The notes beneath the pieces are model-generated. The model searched no databases and was not told the DNA's origin. It saw nothing but the letters and a program-made list of their open reading frames with translations. From Chryseobacterium sp. BLS98 (GTDB taxonomy: Bacteria > Bacteroidota > Bacteroidia > Flavobacteriales > Weeksellaceae), in the NCBI RefSeq assembly GCF_001045445.1, contig NZ_LFNF01000003.1:434001-498000 (forward strand): a stretch of 64,000 bases of DNA, read 5' to 3'. The position numbers and the translations under genes are program-made. Shown here in pieces: positions 43,599 to 53,067 of this stretch; within the stretch, counting starts at the first letter, position 1; every line of letters begins with the position of its first letter.

Positions 43599-45656
43599 AT
43601 GAAAAAACTAACACTTTCTTTGTTTTTATTAGCCGGAGTTTGTGCACTAAACACAGTGAACGGGCAGGCAAAAACTGTAAAAACAATCGCTAACGGTACA
43701 GATAACGGTCTGGACCTTAGTCTTATGGATACTTCTGTACGTCCGCAGGATGATTTTTACAACTACGTAAGCGGAACGTGGATGAAAACAGCCAAAATTC
43801 CGTCTGATAAGCCAACCTGGGGAAGCTTCAACAAACTGGCTGAAGATACGGATAACAACTCAATGACTATTCTGAACTCCCTTCTGAAAGATAAATTTGC
43901 AGACGGAAGTGAAGGTAAAAAAATCCAGGATCTGTATGCTACTTACATGAACATGCAGAAAAGAAATGCAGACGGAATTAAACCTATTCAGGAAAACCTG
44001 AATAAAATTGATGCCATCAAAAACATGGCTGACCTTCAGAATTACCTGACTTCTGTAACTAAAGACGGAGAAAATACGCTTTACGGATGGGGTGTAGATG
44101 CAGATCTTAAAGACTCTAAAATGAATGCGGTTTATTTAGGAAATGCTTCACTGGGATTAGGAAGAGATTACTATCAGAAAGTAAACGAAAAAAATACGGA
44201 AGCTATCGCTGAATACCAAAAGTATGTGGCTTCCATGCTTAAAGAATTAGGTTATAAAAATGCTGATGCCTCTGCCAAAGGAATCGTTGATTTCGAGAAA
44301 AGCATTGCAAAGACTTATCTTACCAACGAGCAGAGCCGTGACAATACTTTACAGTACAACCCAAGAACAATGGCTGAACTTTCAACATTGGTAAAAGGCG
44401 TTGATATCCCTGCTTACCTGAAAAAAGTAGGCGTAAGTACGGATAAGGTAATCATCGGGGAAATCGGGTATTACAAAGATTTTGATAAACTGGTTAACGC
44501 TCAGAACCTTTCTGTGATCAAGGATTATTTAAAATTCCACATGATCCACGGAAGCGCTTCTTATTTAAGTGAGAAATTAGGTGACATGAGATTTAATTTC
44601 TATGGTAAATACTTAAGAGGCCAGCAGGAGCAGAGAGCATTGAACAAGAGAGGGTTTGAGCTTATCAACGGTACTCTTGGTGAAGCTTTCGGAAAATTAT
44701 ATGTTGAAAAATATTTCCCTGCTGAAGCAAAAGCTCAGATGGTGGAGCTGATCGATTATTTAAAGAAAAGCTTTGCGGTTCACATCAACAATTTAGCTTG
44801 GATGTCTTCCACAACGAAGGAAAAAGCAATGCAGAAATTGAATAAATTCACTGTAAAAGTAGCTTACCCGGACAAATGGAAAGATTATTCAAAGTTGGAT
44901 ATTGTTCCTGAATCTAAAGGAGGAACATTATATTCAAACCTTCAGAACATTACACAATGGCAGTATAACAAAGATCTTGCAAAAATTGGCAAAGCTGTTG
45001 ATAAGTCAGAATGGGGTATGACGCCGCAAACGGTAAATGCATACTACAATCCGGTAAACAACGAGATCGTATTCCCTGCTGCAATCCTTCAGCCGCCTTT
45101 CTTTAATCCTAAAGCTGATGCTGCCGTTAATTTCGGAGGAATCGGTGCTGTTATCGGTCACGAGATGAGCCACGGATTTGATGATTCAGGAGCTCAGTTT
45201 GATGCAGACGGAAACCTAGTAGACTGGTGGACACCGGAAGACAAAGCCAACTTCGAGAAAGCAACAAAAGCCCTTGCTGCCCAGTACGACAAATACGAGC
45301 CGGTAAAAGGAACTTTCGTAAACGGAACTTTCACAAACGGTGAAAATATTGCCGACTTAGGTGGAGTAAATATCGCTTACGATGCCCTTCAGATGTACTT
45401 AAAAGATAAAGGTAATCCAGGGAAGATCAGCGGATTCTCCCAGGATCAGAGATTCTTCCTAAGCTGGGCGACCGTTTGGAGAACCTTATCCAGCGAAAAA
45501 TATATGGTAAACCAGGTGAAAACTGACCCGCACTCTCCGGGATATTTCAGAAGCTTCGGTCCACTCATCAATGTGGATGCTTTTTACAAAGCGTTTGATG
45601 TAAAACAGGGAGACAAATTATACAAAACTCCTCAGGACAGAATCAAAATCTGGTAA
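43599..45656 (+). CDS. M13 family metallopeptidase, copy 1
   Basis: A 685-residue neprilysin-type zinc peptidase with a cleaved signal peptide (ending near VNGQA). The zinc site is HEMSH at residues 521-525 in VIGHEMSHGFDDSG, with the third ligand Glu in GENIADLGGVNIAYDAL. The end KTPQDRIKIW is family-typical. Probably periplasmic or secreted, degrading peptides. A paralogue of similar length lies 1.95 kb downstream. A terminator follows directly. Confidence 0.95.
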   Translation: MKKLTLSLFLLAGVCALNTVNGQAKTVKTIANGTDNGLDLSLMDTSVRPQDDFYNYVSGTWMKTAKIPSDKPTWGSFNKLAEDTDNNSMTILNSLLKDKFADGSEGKKIQDLYATYMNMQKRNADGIKPIQENLNKIDAIKNMADLQNYLTSVTKDGENTLYGWGVDADLKDSKMNAVYLGNASLGLGRDYYQKVNEKNTEAIAEYQKYVASMLKELGYKNADASAKGIVDFEKSIAKTYLTNEQSRDNTLQYNPRTMAELSTLVKGVDIPAYLKKVGVSTDKVIIGEIGYYKDFDKLVNAQNLSVIKDYLKFHMIHGSASYLSEKLGDMRFNFYGKYLRGQQEQRALNKRGFELINGTLGEAFGKLYVEKYFPAEAKAQMVELIDYLKKSFAVHINNLAWMSSTTKEKAMQKLNKFTVKVAYPDKWKDYSKLDIVPESKGGTLYSNLQNITQWQYNKDLAKIGKAVDKSEWGMTPQTVNAYYNPVNNEIVFPAAILQPPFFNPKADAAVNFGGIGAVIGHEMSHGFDDSGAQFDADGNLVDWWTPEDKANFEKATKALAAQYDKYEPVKGTFVNGTFTNGENIADLGGVNIAYDALQMYLKDKGNPGKISGFSQDQRFFLSWATVWRTLSSEKYMVNQVKTDPHSPGYFRSFGPLINVDAFYKAFDVKQGDKLYKTPQDRIKIW

Positions 45657-45677
45657 TCATTACCAAGAAATAACAAA

Positions 45678-45704
45678 ACCGTTCAGCAATGAGCGGTTTT
45701 TTTG
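45678..45704 (+). terminator. Terminator after the first M13 gene
   Basis: The stem ACCGTTCA/TGAGCGGT (one G-T pair) with loop GCAA runs into a T-run. Confidence 0.8.
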
Positions 45705-45808
45705 TTTATAATGCGTCATCTTTTGTCGTGTTCTACTGATATATTTGGTTTAGAAATAAATCTTGCAAGTGTAGTATTTCTTTTTATTAACATCAAATTT
45801 CACAAAAA

Positions 45809-47377
45809 ATGAACACAATTGAACTTAATGACCCTTACGTGGGTGAATGGATAACCTTTATAGAAACAGATAAAACCTATAACAATACTAATATCACGGA
45901 TGCGGATTGTGATAATATTCTTTACAAAAAGGTAGGGAATGTTTATTACAGGAGAGTTTTGGAAGACAGCAGGGTAGATATCAGATGGTTTGGAGCACTA
46001 CCTGATGGTGTTACAGATTGCTCAGATGCAATTCAGCAGGCTATCATTTCGGCAGATAAGTATAAATTATCGGTAACAGCCGGAAAAGGAACTTATGTTA
46101 TTTCAAAGAAAATATATATTCCGCAGAATCATGATTTCGGGATGTTTTCTAAAACATATGATTTTAATGAATCTATATTCTTACTGCATACAGATACAAC
46201 AGTTTTTGAATCGGGATACTACGATGCTAATGGAAATTTAGTAAGTGCAATAGGAACTGATCCTGATTATAAATATTCATTAGGAATTAAATTTGGAAAT
46301 TTTTCACTTTCAACCAGTTTAAATAATATTACTTCTCCTGCGCTTGTCTTTAAAGACTGGCATCAGGGTTGTGAAATATCTAATATCTCTTCATTTAAAT
46401 TTTCAACTTTATTAAAGTCAGTCAATAATTATTATACAGTATTTAATGATTTGAGGACAAGTCATGAGAATAATGCCAGATTGGGAGAAAGATTTATCTT
46501 TTCTGGGGAGATGAATTTAAACGTTTTTCGTGCATTAGTGGCGGCAAACTCGTTAGTTGGCTACAAGTTTGATGGCCCCTTAAGAGCTTGTCATTTTGAT
46601 GCTGTTTCTGTAGAAGGAGTTACTACAGGAATGCAGTTTAATTCTGAAATCAATGATTGCTCAGTCGTTAATTCCTATATAGAAAATTTTGATTTAGCTT
46701 TTGAATTTAATAGCTACATTGATAGCTTTACATTAGATAATAACTATCTTAATTTTGTAAATGATCCTTCACGCAGACTCATAAAATATACAGGACTGCC
46801 ATTAAATAATATTCATCTTCTTTCCACCAATAATATGGTTGGTATTACAAACTATGGACAATTATTTGTAAGCACAGAAAATGATTACGGATATGGTATG
46901 GAAATGAGTTTCAACCCTATTCAAAGCGGTTCTATCAATGATCTTCTTACCGATGACTTCGGGGCTAATTTTAATATTAATTGGAAAGCAAAATTCCCTA
47001 CCTACTTAGCCAACATTCAAAATGCGAAAGGGTTGATTCCCGGAAATTATTCAGGTCAATATACCCGTGGTTATGATGGACCTTCAGGTTTTGAAGCTGA
47101 TTCTACAATATCCAATCTTGTGCACCTTAAAACTAAAATTAAAAACACCTGGACACAACTTGTGTATGTAAATATAAAAATTGAAACTACTTCCGGAACA
47201 AAAACATTCAGAGGTTTCTTTGTGGGGAATTCATTTTATGAATTTACAACTTCCGGAATTGCTGCTTCCGGAGTTTTAGAATCTGTAGTAAATCCTGATG
47301 GTACGATTGATGTAAAAAGAACAGGTTATGAAAGTGAAAATATCATAGGTATTACCGGCGAAATACGCTTAATTTAA
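45809..47377 (+). CDS. Pectate-lyase-like right-handed beta-helix protein
   Basis: 522 residues without a signal peptide. The region from about residue 55 matches the Pectate_lyase_3/tail-spike pattern: RWFGALPDGVTDCSDAIQQA, then AGKGTYVISKKIYIP. Short Asn/Ser-rich strands typical of a parallel beta-helix follow to about residue 340. The N-terminal 50 residues and the C-terminal 130 (beta-rich) look like attachment or trimer-capping parts, as in phage tail spikes. Codons are clearly more AT-rich than those of the M13 genes on either side, suggesting recent acquisition. The substrate is unknown. Confidence 0.75.
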   Translation: MNTIELNDPYVGEWITFIETDKTYNNTNITDADCDNILYKKVGNVYYRRVLEDSRVDIRWFGALPDGVTDCSDAIQQAIISADKYKLSVTAGKGTYVISKKIYIPQNHDFGMFSKTYDFNESIFLLHTDTTVFESGYYDANGNLVSAIGTDPDYKYSLGIKFGNFSLSTSLNNITSPALVFKDWHQGCEISNISSFKFSTLLKSVNNYYTVFNDLRTSHENNARLGERFIFSGEMNLNVFRALVAANSLVGYKFDGPLRACHFDAVSVEGVTTGMQFNSEINDCSVVNSYIENFDLAFEFNSYIDSFTLDNNYLNFVNDPSRRLIKYTGLPLNNIHLLSTNNMVGITNYGQLFVSTENDYGYGMEMSFNPIQSGSINDLLTDDFGANFNINWKAKFPTYLANIQNAKGLIPGNYSGQYTRGYDGPSGFEADSTISNLVHLKTKIKNTWTQLVYVNIKIETTSGTKTFRGFFVGNSFYEFTTSGIAASGVLESVVNPDGTIDVKRTGYESENIIGITGEIRLI

Positions 47378-47383
47378 TAAAAT

Positions 47384-47439
47384 ACAACTCAGGATAGCAA
47401 TACAGAATTATTTTAAATACCCTGGTTATCCTGAGTTGT
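47384..47439. repeat. Perfect 13-bp inverted repeat after the beta-helix gene
   Basis: ACAACTCAGGATA (47384-47396) and its exact complement (47427-47439) enclose 30 nt. It could be a terminator-like structure, though only a short T-run follows, or the edge of an inserted segment. Confidence 0.5.
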
Positions 47440-47606
47440 TTAAACACTTTTATTATTGCACACACCTTAAACTTACAAACCCGGAACCCTAAACTAGAAA
47501 CCCCTCCCAAACCACCAACCTTTCATCATTTATCAATTATCATTAATCACTTATCATTAAAGTTTGTATATTTGGTAAGTTTGTGTTAAATCAAAAATTA
47601 TCTTTA

Positions 47607-49706
47607 ATGAAAAAGCTAAATATTGGAGTACTTGCCCTTTCAGGTATTGTATTTTTAAATTCATGCGGAACGGCTAAGACTGCCGGTACAGAAACTAAAA
47701 CTGAAACTACAGTTGCCGTTACAGAACCAGTAAAAAAAGAAGAAGTGAAAGAAGAAGGAATCAATTTATCTTATATGGATAAGAGCGTTCGCCCGCAGGA
47801 TGACTTTTTTAGCTATGTGAACGGAAATTGGGTAAAAACCACTCAGATCCCTTCAGATAAAGCGAGTTGGGGTTCTTTCAATGCTTTGAGAGAAAATGTG
47901 GATGATGCTTCCCTGGATATCCTGAACAAAATTTTATCAGAAAGCTATCCCGAAGGATCAGAAGGACAGAAAATTCAGAATCTGTATGCATCTTTCATGG
48001 ATGTAAATAAAAGAAATGCTGAAGGACTTTCTCCGATTAAAGGAGATCTGGCAAAAATTGATGCCATTAAAAACCTTAATGATCTTCAAAAGTATCTTCT
48101 TGAAGCCACAAAATTAGGCGATAACTCATTCTACGGATGGAGAGTAGGAGCAGACATGAAGAATTCCAAAATGAATGCCGTATATCTTGGCGGCCCGGAC
48201 CTGGGATTGGGAAGAGATTATTATCAAAAAGTAAATGAAGCCAATACCAAAACTTTGGCGGAATACCAAACCTATGTAGGCAAGCTATTTGGTGTTTTAG
48301 GGTATAAAAATTCTGAGGCCGCCGCAAAAAATGTGGTTGATTTTGAAAAACAGCTGGCCAATTATCTATTGACATTAGAGCAGAACAGAGACGCCAATTT
48401 AAGATATAACCCGAAAAATGTATCTGAATTATCAGGAGTTGTTAAAAATATCAATCTGGCAAAATACCTGTCGGATGCGGGAGTCAATACAGATAAAGTG
48501 ATCATTGGTGAACTGAAATATTACCAGAACATGGACCAATTTTTGACACAGAACAATCTTCCGCTGCTAAAAGACTACCTGAAATATCACCTGATTAACG
48601 GGAACGCCAGCAATCTTGATGATAAGCTGGAACAGATCAGATTCGATTTCTATTCAAAATACCTTCAGGGCCAGAAAGAGCAGCGTCCGATGGATAAAAG
48701 AGGTCTTTCTCTTGTCAACGGAGTTCTTGGCGAAGCTTTCGGGAAATTATATGTTGAAAAATATTTCACTCCTGAAGCAAAAGCCCAGATGGAAACCTAT
48801 ATCGATTACCTTTTAAGATCGTTCAAGCAGCATATCAATGATATCGACTGGATGTCTCCTGCCACAAAGGTAAAAGCTCAGGAAAAACTTTCTAAATTTA
48901 CGGTAAAGATCGCTTATCCGGACAAATGGAAAGATTATTCCCAGCTAAAAGTAGAATCTCCGAAACAGGGGGCTACATTATATTCTAACCTTCAGAATGT
49001 ATCGGCATGGCAGTACCAGAGAAGCCTTGACAAAGTAGGAAAACCGGTGGACAAAACAGAATGGGGAATGTCTCCTCAAACTGTAAACGCTTACTACAGC
49101 GGATCAAACAACGAAATCGTTTTCCCAGCAGCTATTCTTCAGCCACCTTTCTACAATCCTAAAGCTGATGCAGCGGTCAACTTCGGGGGAATCGGAGCGG
49201 TAATAGGCCACGAGATTTCTCACGGATTTGATGACAGCGGTTCACGTTTTGACGGTGACGGAAACCTTAACAACTGGTGGACGGATGAAGACCGTAAGAA
49301 CTTTGATGCGAAAGTAGGTCAGCTTGCTGCCCAGTACAGTGCTTACGAACCGGTAAAAGGAAGCTTTGTGAACGGTAAATTTACAAGCGGTGAAAACATT
49401 GGTGACCTTGGTGGAGTAGCAGTAGCTTATGATGCCCTTCAGATGTATCTGAAAGACAAAGGAAACCCTGGAAAAATCAGTGGATTTACTCAGGATCAGA
49501 GATTCTTTATGAGCTGGGCAACAGTGTGGAGAACAAAATCTACAGACCAGTATATGATCAACCAGGTGAAAACAGATCCGCATTCTCCGGGAGAATTCAG
49601 GGCATTTGGTCCTCTGGTGAATCAGGATGCATTCAACAAAGCATTTGATATAAAACCTGGAGACAAAATGTACAAAGCTCCTCAGGACAGAATAAAAATC
49701 TGGTAG
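47607..49706 (+). CDS. M13 family metallopeptidase, copy 2 (lipoprotein)
   Basis: 699 residues from the ATG at 47607. Unlike copy 1 it has a lipobox (FLNSCGT, Cys23) and a Thr/Glu/Lys-rich linker of about 35 residues, so it should be membrane-anchored. The catalytic domain is closely similar to copy 1 along its length, with HEISH at about 535-539 and GENIGDLGG. An upstream GTG in frame was rejected. A TATATTTG element (47567-47574) lies 32 nt before the start. A strong terminator follows. Confidence 0.94.
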   Translation: MKKLNIGVLALSGIVFLNSCGTAKTAGTETKTETTVAVTEPVKKEEVKEEGINLSYMDKSVRPQDDFFSYVNGNWVKTTQIPSDKASWGSFNALRENVDDASLDILNKILSESYPEGSEGQKIQNLYASFMDVNKRNAEGLSPIKGDLAKIDAIKNLNDLQKYLLEATKLGDNSFYGWRVGADMKNSKMNAVYLGGPDLGLGRDYYQKVNEANTKTLAEYQTYVGKLFGVLGYKNSEAAAKNVVDFEKQLANYLLTLEQNRDANLRYNPKNVSELSGVVKNINLAKYLSDAGVNTDKVIIGELKYYQNMDQFLTQNNLPLLKDYLKYHLINGNASNLDDKLEQIRFDFYSKYLQGQKEQRPMDKRGLSLVNGVLGEAFGKLYVEKYFTPEAKAQMETYIDYLLRSFKQHINDIDWMSPATKVKAQEKLSKFTVKIAYPDKWKDYSQLKVESPKQGATLYSNLQNVSAWQYQRSLDKVGKPVDKTEWGMSPQTVNAYYSGSNNEIVFPAAILQPPFYNPKADAAVNFGGIGAVIGHEISHGFDDSGSRFDGDGNLNNWWTDEDRKNFDAKVGQLAAQYSAYEPVKGSFVNGKFTSGENIGDLGGVAVAYDALQMYLKDKGNPGKISGFTQDQRFFMSWATVWRTKSTDQYMINQVKTDPHSPGEFRAFGPLVNQDAFNKAFDIKPGDKMYKAPQDRIKIW

Positions 49707-49732
49707 AACAACCGAAAATTGTTAGAAAAGAA

Positions 49733-49771
49733 AGAATCCATCCCCATTAAATGTGGGATGGATTCTCTTTT
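49733..49771. terminator. Bidirectional terminator after the second M13 gene
   Basis: A perfect 12-bp stem (AGAATCCATCCC with its complement) around a 10-nt loop, followed by CTTTTT. Confidence 0.85.
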
Positions 49772-50817
49772 TAATAGGCTTTCCTGTAATTCCGGATTAC
49801 AAAATTTATTCCGGTCTCAATAATGTCTCCCATTGTTTTGCAATACTTGAAGTTGACATCGTAGGTAAGCTTTTGTAAAGCTGTTTTCAGCTCGGTAACA
49901 TTGGCTTCCGGTGCAATATCTTCTTTTTTCATAATAGAAATAAGCTCGTTGAATCTGCTTTTGCTGCTGGTCACTCTTTTTACAATTTGTGAACGTACTT
50001 CCTTACGATATTGCTCTATAGAATTAGGTTTCAGTTTTTCCAGTACCATATTAACCATCACGCTGTTTTCCTTGAAATACTGGGGAAGATAAACTTTCAG
50101 ATTCCCTTCATAGCTTTGCTGATCAAAATCGATAGGACGAATTTTATAAATAACCTGATCGAAATCGTGAATAGGAATAATAACATAATTGTAGGAGCGC
50201 ATATCACCCAGTAGCCCAATAAGGCAACGTTCATTGAACTTTACAAATTCCTTGGAAATCTGTGCTTTTTCCAATTCTGTACAATTCTGTAAATGATTCT
50301 GGATAAAAACATCTCCGGGAATTCCTAAGATATGCTCTTCTATCAGGGTGTTTTTATAAATTAGAAAATTTATACGGTTGGGAGAAAGCAGGTCTTCAAT
50401 TTCCAGTCCATATATGCGGGAAGCATCGGCTTGTTTAATGTAAAAATTAGTATGATTGTCGTTCAGAATGTTTCTCACCCGGATCCGGAAAGGTTTAGAG
50501 TTTCCGAAGGTGCAAAAATCAATCGTATCCACTTTCAGATAAGGTAGAGTAGCCTTATCCCCGTCGGAATGAAGAAGGGTGTAAATCTTATTTAAATTAG
50601 CCTCTATTTCTGTAAATTCATGTTCAGAATACAACACACCAAGCCATAAAGTATCCTTGCCGTCCTTATCCAGAATATTTACACTGTCGCTGAATCTCAG
50701 CAGGTCCTCATATAAAAACTGGATCTTGGTCGTCCTGTTATGTTTTTCCAGATATTGATTTAATGCTTCGGAAACAGGATATATTGGCTTTCTAAACGCG
50801 ATATTTACATCTTTCAT
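49771..50817 (-). CDS. Hypothetical protein divergent from the T6SS sheath genes
   Basis: A 348-residue cytoplasmic protein I do not recognise. It has no signal peptide or membrane helix and is rich in charged residues. Segments such as FNERCLIGLLGDMRSYNYVI and YKIRPIDFDQQSYEG recall kinase-like folds in which a conserved D binds metal, but I could not confirm such a family. It is divergent from the tssB-tssC pair across 355 bp, so a regulatory or accessory role in that system is possible but unproven. Confidence 0.6.
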   Translation of the reverse strand: MKDVNIAFRKPIYPVSEALNQYLEKHNRTTKIQFLYEDLLRFSDSVNILDKDGKDTLWLGVLYSEHEFTEIEANLNKIYTLLHSDGDKATLPYLKVDTIDFCTFGNSKPFRIRVRNILNDNHTNFYIKQADASRIYGLEIEDLLSPNRINFLIYKNTLIEEHILGIPGDVFIQNHLQNCTELEKAQISKEFVKFNERCLIGLLGDMRSYNYVIIPIHDFDQVIYKIRPIDFDQQSYEGNLKVYLPQYFKENSVMVNMVLEKLKPNSIEQYRKEVRSQIVKRVTSSKSRFNELISIMKKEDIAPEANVTELKTALQKLTYDVNFKYCKTMGDIIETGINFVIRNYRKAY

Positions 50818-51172
50818 GACTCTGTTTACTTTGTTTAAATATAAAGAATATTTTTCCTCGCATCGGGGGAATTCTTATTTTTAACATGAGTCTGATGCTT
50901 TTTATAAAATGCAAAGCATATAAAGATTTTATTTTATATTCCGATAGCCTGTTTTATTTATTTTTCATAGTTTAGTGATATCGTAAAGTCATGATTTTAC
51001 GTTATATATAAATTAGGCTAAATTAAATATTTCAAGAAAAATCTTTACAAAATTTTGTATGTTACAGTTTTTTTTTAAATTTAAACATTGGATTGGTAAT
51101 TTATTCGATTCATCGGTAAATTACTCAAAGACAGATCCGAACCAAAATCAGAAATCTCAAAATAACAATAAT
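50818..51172. other. 355-bp regulatory region upstream of tssB
   Basis: AT-rich, without genes. It holds the near-palindrome CGTAAAGTCA/TGATTTTACG (50982-51001) and the perfect palindrome TACAAAATTTTGTA (51046-51059). Both are operator-like and lie within 200 bp of the tssB start. No clear TAnnTTTG promoter was found. Confidence 0.45.
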
Positions 51173-51619
51173 ATGGCAATGTTTAATTATGGTGTTGGCG
51201 GCAACGAGGTAAAAGTAGACGCTAATGAAGCGATTCAGGAAATACAGGAAAACAAATCGCTGATAGTAAGCCAGCTTACAACAGAGGAATCTTATGTTCC
51301 TGAAATTGTAACAGGACTAAAAACAGTGGACGACGTCTTCAGACATTTTCAACCATCCGTAGCTGTACAGCACGAAACGGAAGAAGGAAGTATAGTGGAA
51401 GAGGAATTCCGTTTTCAGAACCTTGCAGACTTCACACCTAAAAATCTTACTCAGAAATCAGACTATTTACAGCAGCTTAGCATGGAACAGGAGCAGTACA
51501 ACAAGATTGTGCGCCAGCTGAAAACTAATAAGATTCTGCGTAATATGCTTGAGAATGAACAGACCAGAGCTGCATTCATCGAAGTACTGAAAGATGTGGC
51601 ACAAGAACTTGAAAAATAA
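51173..51619 (+). CDS. tssB: Type VI secretion contractile sheath small subunit (Bacteroidetes type)
   Basis: 148 residues from the ATG at 51173. The N-terminus MAMFNYGVGGNEVKVD is the pattern I associate with Bacteroidetes T6SS (subtype iii) TssB. FRFQNLADFTPKNL corresponds to the conserved sheath-protein segment, and the C-terminal helix region has RQLKTNKILRNMLEN. It pairs with TssC to build the contractile sheath. An in-frame start at 51059 adds 38 AT-coded residues unlike the family, so it was rejected. tssC follows after 21 bp. Confidence 0.85.
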   Translation: MAMFNYGVGGNEVKVDANEAIQEIQENKSLIVSQLTTEESYVPEIVTGLKTVDDVFRHFQPSVAVQHETEEGSIVEEEFRFQNLADFTPKNLTQKSDYLQQLSMEQEQYNKIVRQLKTNKILRNMLENEQTRAAFIEVLKDVAQELEK

Positions 51620-51640
51620 TTATTTACACTAAATCAAATC

Positions 51641-53002
51641 ATGGATAGCAAATTACAGGCACAAGAAAGCCAGCAGCAGGGTCAGCAGCAACATTCAGGG
51701 CAGCCGAAGGGCAACCCGCTTGCAGAGCTTAATAAAATAGGAGGTTTTGGCTTTGTTGAATCCGTTGTAGACGGTATCGCCAATATGAACCCAACGAGAA
51801 AAGCCAGGAAAGAAATTTTCCTGAACGACCATAATAAAGCAGACGAAAGAAAAGAGCTTCTTCAAAAAATAAACCTTTGGGTAAGCCTTTTGGAAGGAAA
51901 CGAATCTGCAGATAAAATGGCAGATACCTGCAAGGCCAAAGCACAGGCCGCAGACCAGAATTTAAAGACCAATTTAAAAAATACACTCGACGCGGTGCGT
52001 TTGTTGGAAACCAACTACAGAACGGTAGCCCAATTCTACAAAAATACAGAACTGGATAAAGTGGATAACGTAAGCATCGTTAATGCAAGCCTTGAACAGG
52101 TTTCAGATCTTGATAATCCTTTGTTCATCGATGCTATTTCAGAAGAATTCAAAAACTATTACGACCGTCTGGATCTTAGAGATAACTATTCTATCCTGGC
52201 CATACCAGGTTATTTAGGCTCAAATAAAGTCATTGAAAAATGGGCAAAAATCTGTAACGAGAACAAAGTAATGATGGTGACCGACTTTGCCAACCTTGAC
52301 AAGCCGGATGACGTAGTAGATTTATTCCACTCTGCCAACCTTACCGGAGGCGAGCTTCACAGAAGTAACGTTATTATGACGTGTAACTGGCTGGTAGGAA
52401 GAGGAAGAGCAGAAGAAGTAGGAGAAGAGGAAAACGTAGAGCTTCCACCTTCCACTTCATTAGCCGGAAAAATCCACAAAACATTAATGTCTCAGGTAGC
52501 TGCAGGTAAAAAACATGGTAACATCAACGAAGTAGATGCTGTAAAATTTGAACTGAAGAAAAGCGAAATTTCTCAGCTGGAAAAAATGGGCCTTGTTCCG
52601 ATGGTTAACGAATATGGGAAGATCATGGCATTCTCTGCCAAAACATTGTTCACAGGAGATAATATCGGTCTTCAGACCTATTCTGTAGTTCGTGTATTCG
52701 ACTATGTGACTAAAGTGTTACTGGACTTCCTGAACAGAAGAGCTTTCGAAAACTGGAATGCCAAGAATGAAGACGATTTGAGAAGACAGATCGTAACATT
52801 CCTCGACAATATCAAAGGACCGGATAAACTGATTGAAAAGTTCAAGATTGTTCGTTTCGAGCAGGACAGAGTCAATAAAGACAGAGTATGGCTTGATATC
52901 CGTATGACCCCTTATTTCCCTACAAAAAGTTTCGTGATCAAGTTAGACGGACACAAAGGAGATGATGGCAACGAATGGGATGCACAATACACTCAGGAAT
53001 AA
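51641..53002 (+). CDS. tssC: Type VI secretion contractile sheath large subunit (DUF5458 type)
   Basis: A 453-residue sheath protein of the Bacteroidetes T6SS-iii type. After a Gln-rich start come NPTRKARKEIFLNDHNKADERKEL-type residues, YSILAIPGYLGSN, and RSNVIMTCNWLVGRG. The C-terminal part, DIRMTPYFPTKSFVIKLDGHKGD, fits the family end. It would assemble with TssB into the sheath in the cytoplasm. A terminator follows, so the unit is only these two genes; no tube (Hcp), baseplate or ClpV gene is next to it. Confidence 0.88.
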   Translation: MDSKLQAQESQQQGQQQHSGQPKGNPLAELNKIGGFGFVESVVDGIANMNPTRKARKEIFLNDHNKADERKELLQKINLWVSLLEGNESADKMADTCKAKAQAADQNLKTNLKNTLDAVRLLETNYRTVAQFYKNTELDKVDNVSIVNASLEQVSDLDNPLFIDAISEEFKNYYDRLDLRDNYSILAIPGYLGSNKVIEKWAKICNENKVMMVTDFANLDKPDDVVDLFHSANLTGGELHRSNVIMTCNWLVGRGRAEEVGEEENVELPPSTSLAGKIHKTLMSQVAAGKKHGNINEVDAVKFELKKSEISQLEKMGLVPMVNEYGKIMAFSAKTLFTGDNIGLQTYSVVRVFDYVTKVLLDFLNRRAFENWNAKNEDDLRRQIVTFLDNIKGPDKLIEKFKIVRFEQDRVNKDRVWLDIRMTPYFPTKSFVIKLDGHKGDDGNEWDAQYTQE

Positions 53003-53026
53003 TAACAAACCCAATTTAAATAGAAA

Positions 53027-53054
53027 AACCGATGCATTTTTACATCGGTTTTTT
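53027..53054 (+). terminator. Terminator after tssC
   Basis: The stem AACCGATG/CATCGGTT with an 8-nt loop and a T-run. It ends about 14 nt before the next start codon. Confidence 0.8.
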
Positions 53055-53067
53055 ACTGCCAATTCAT

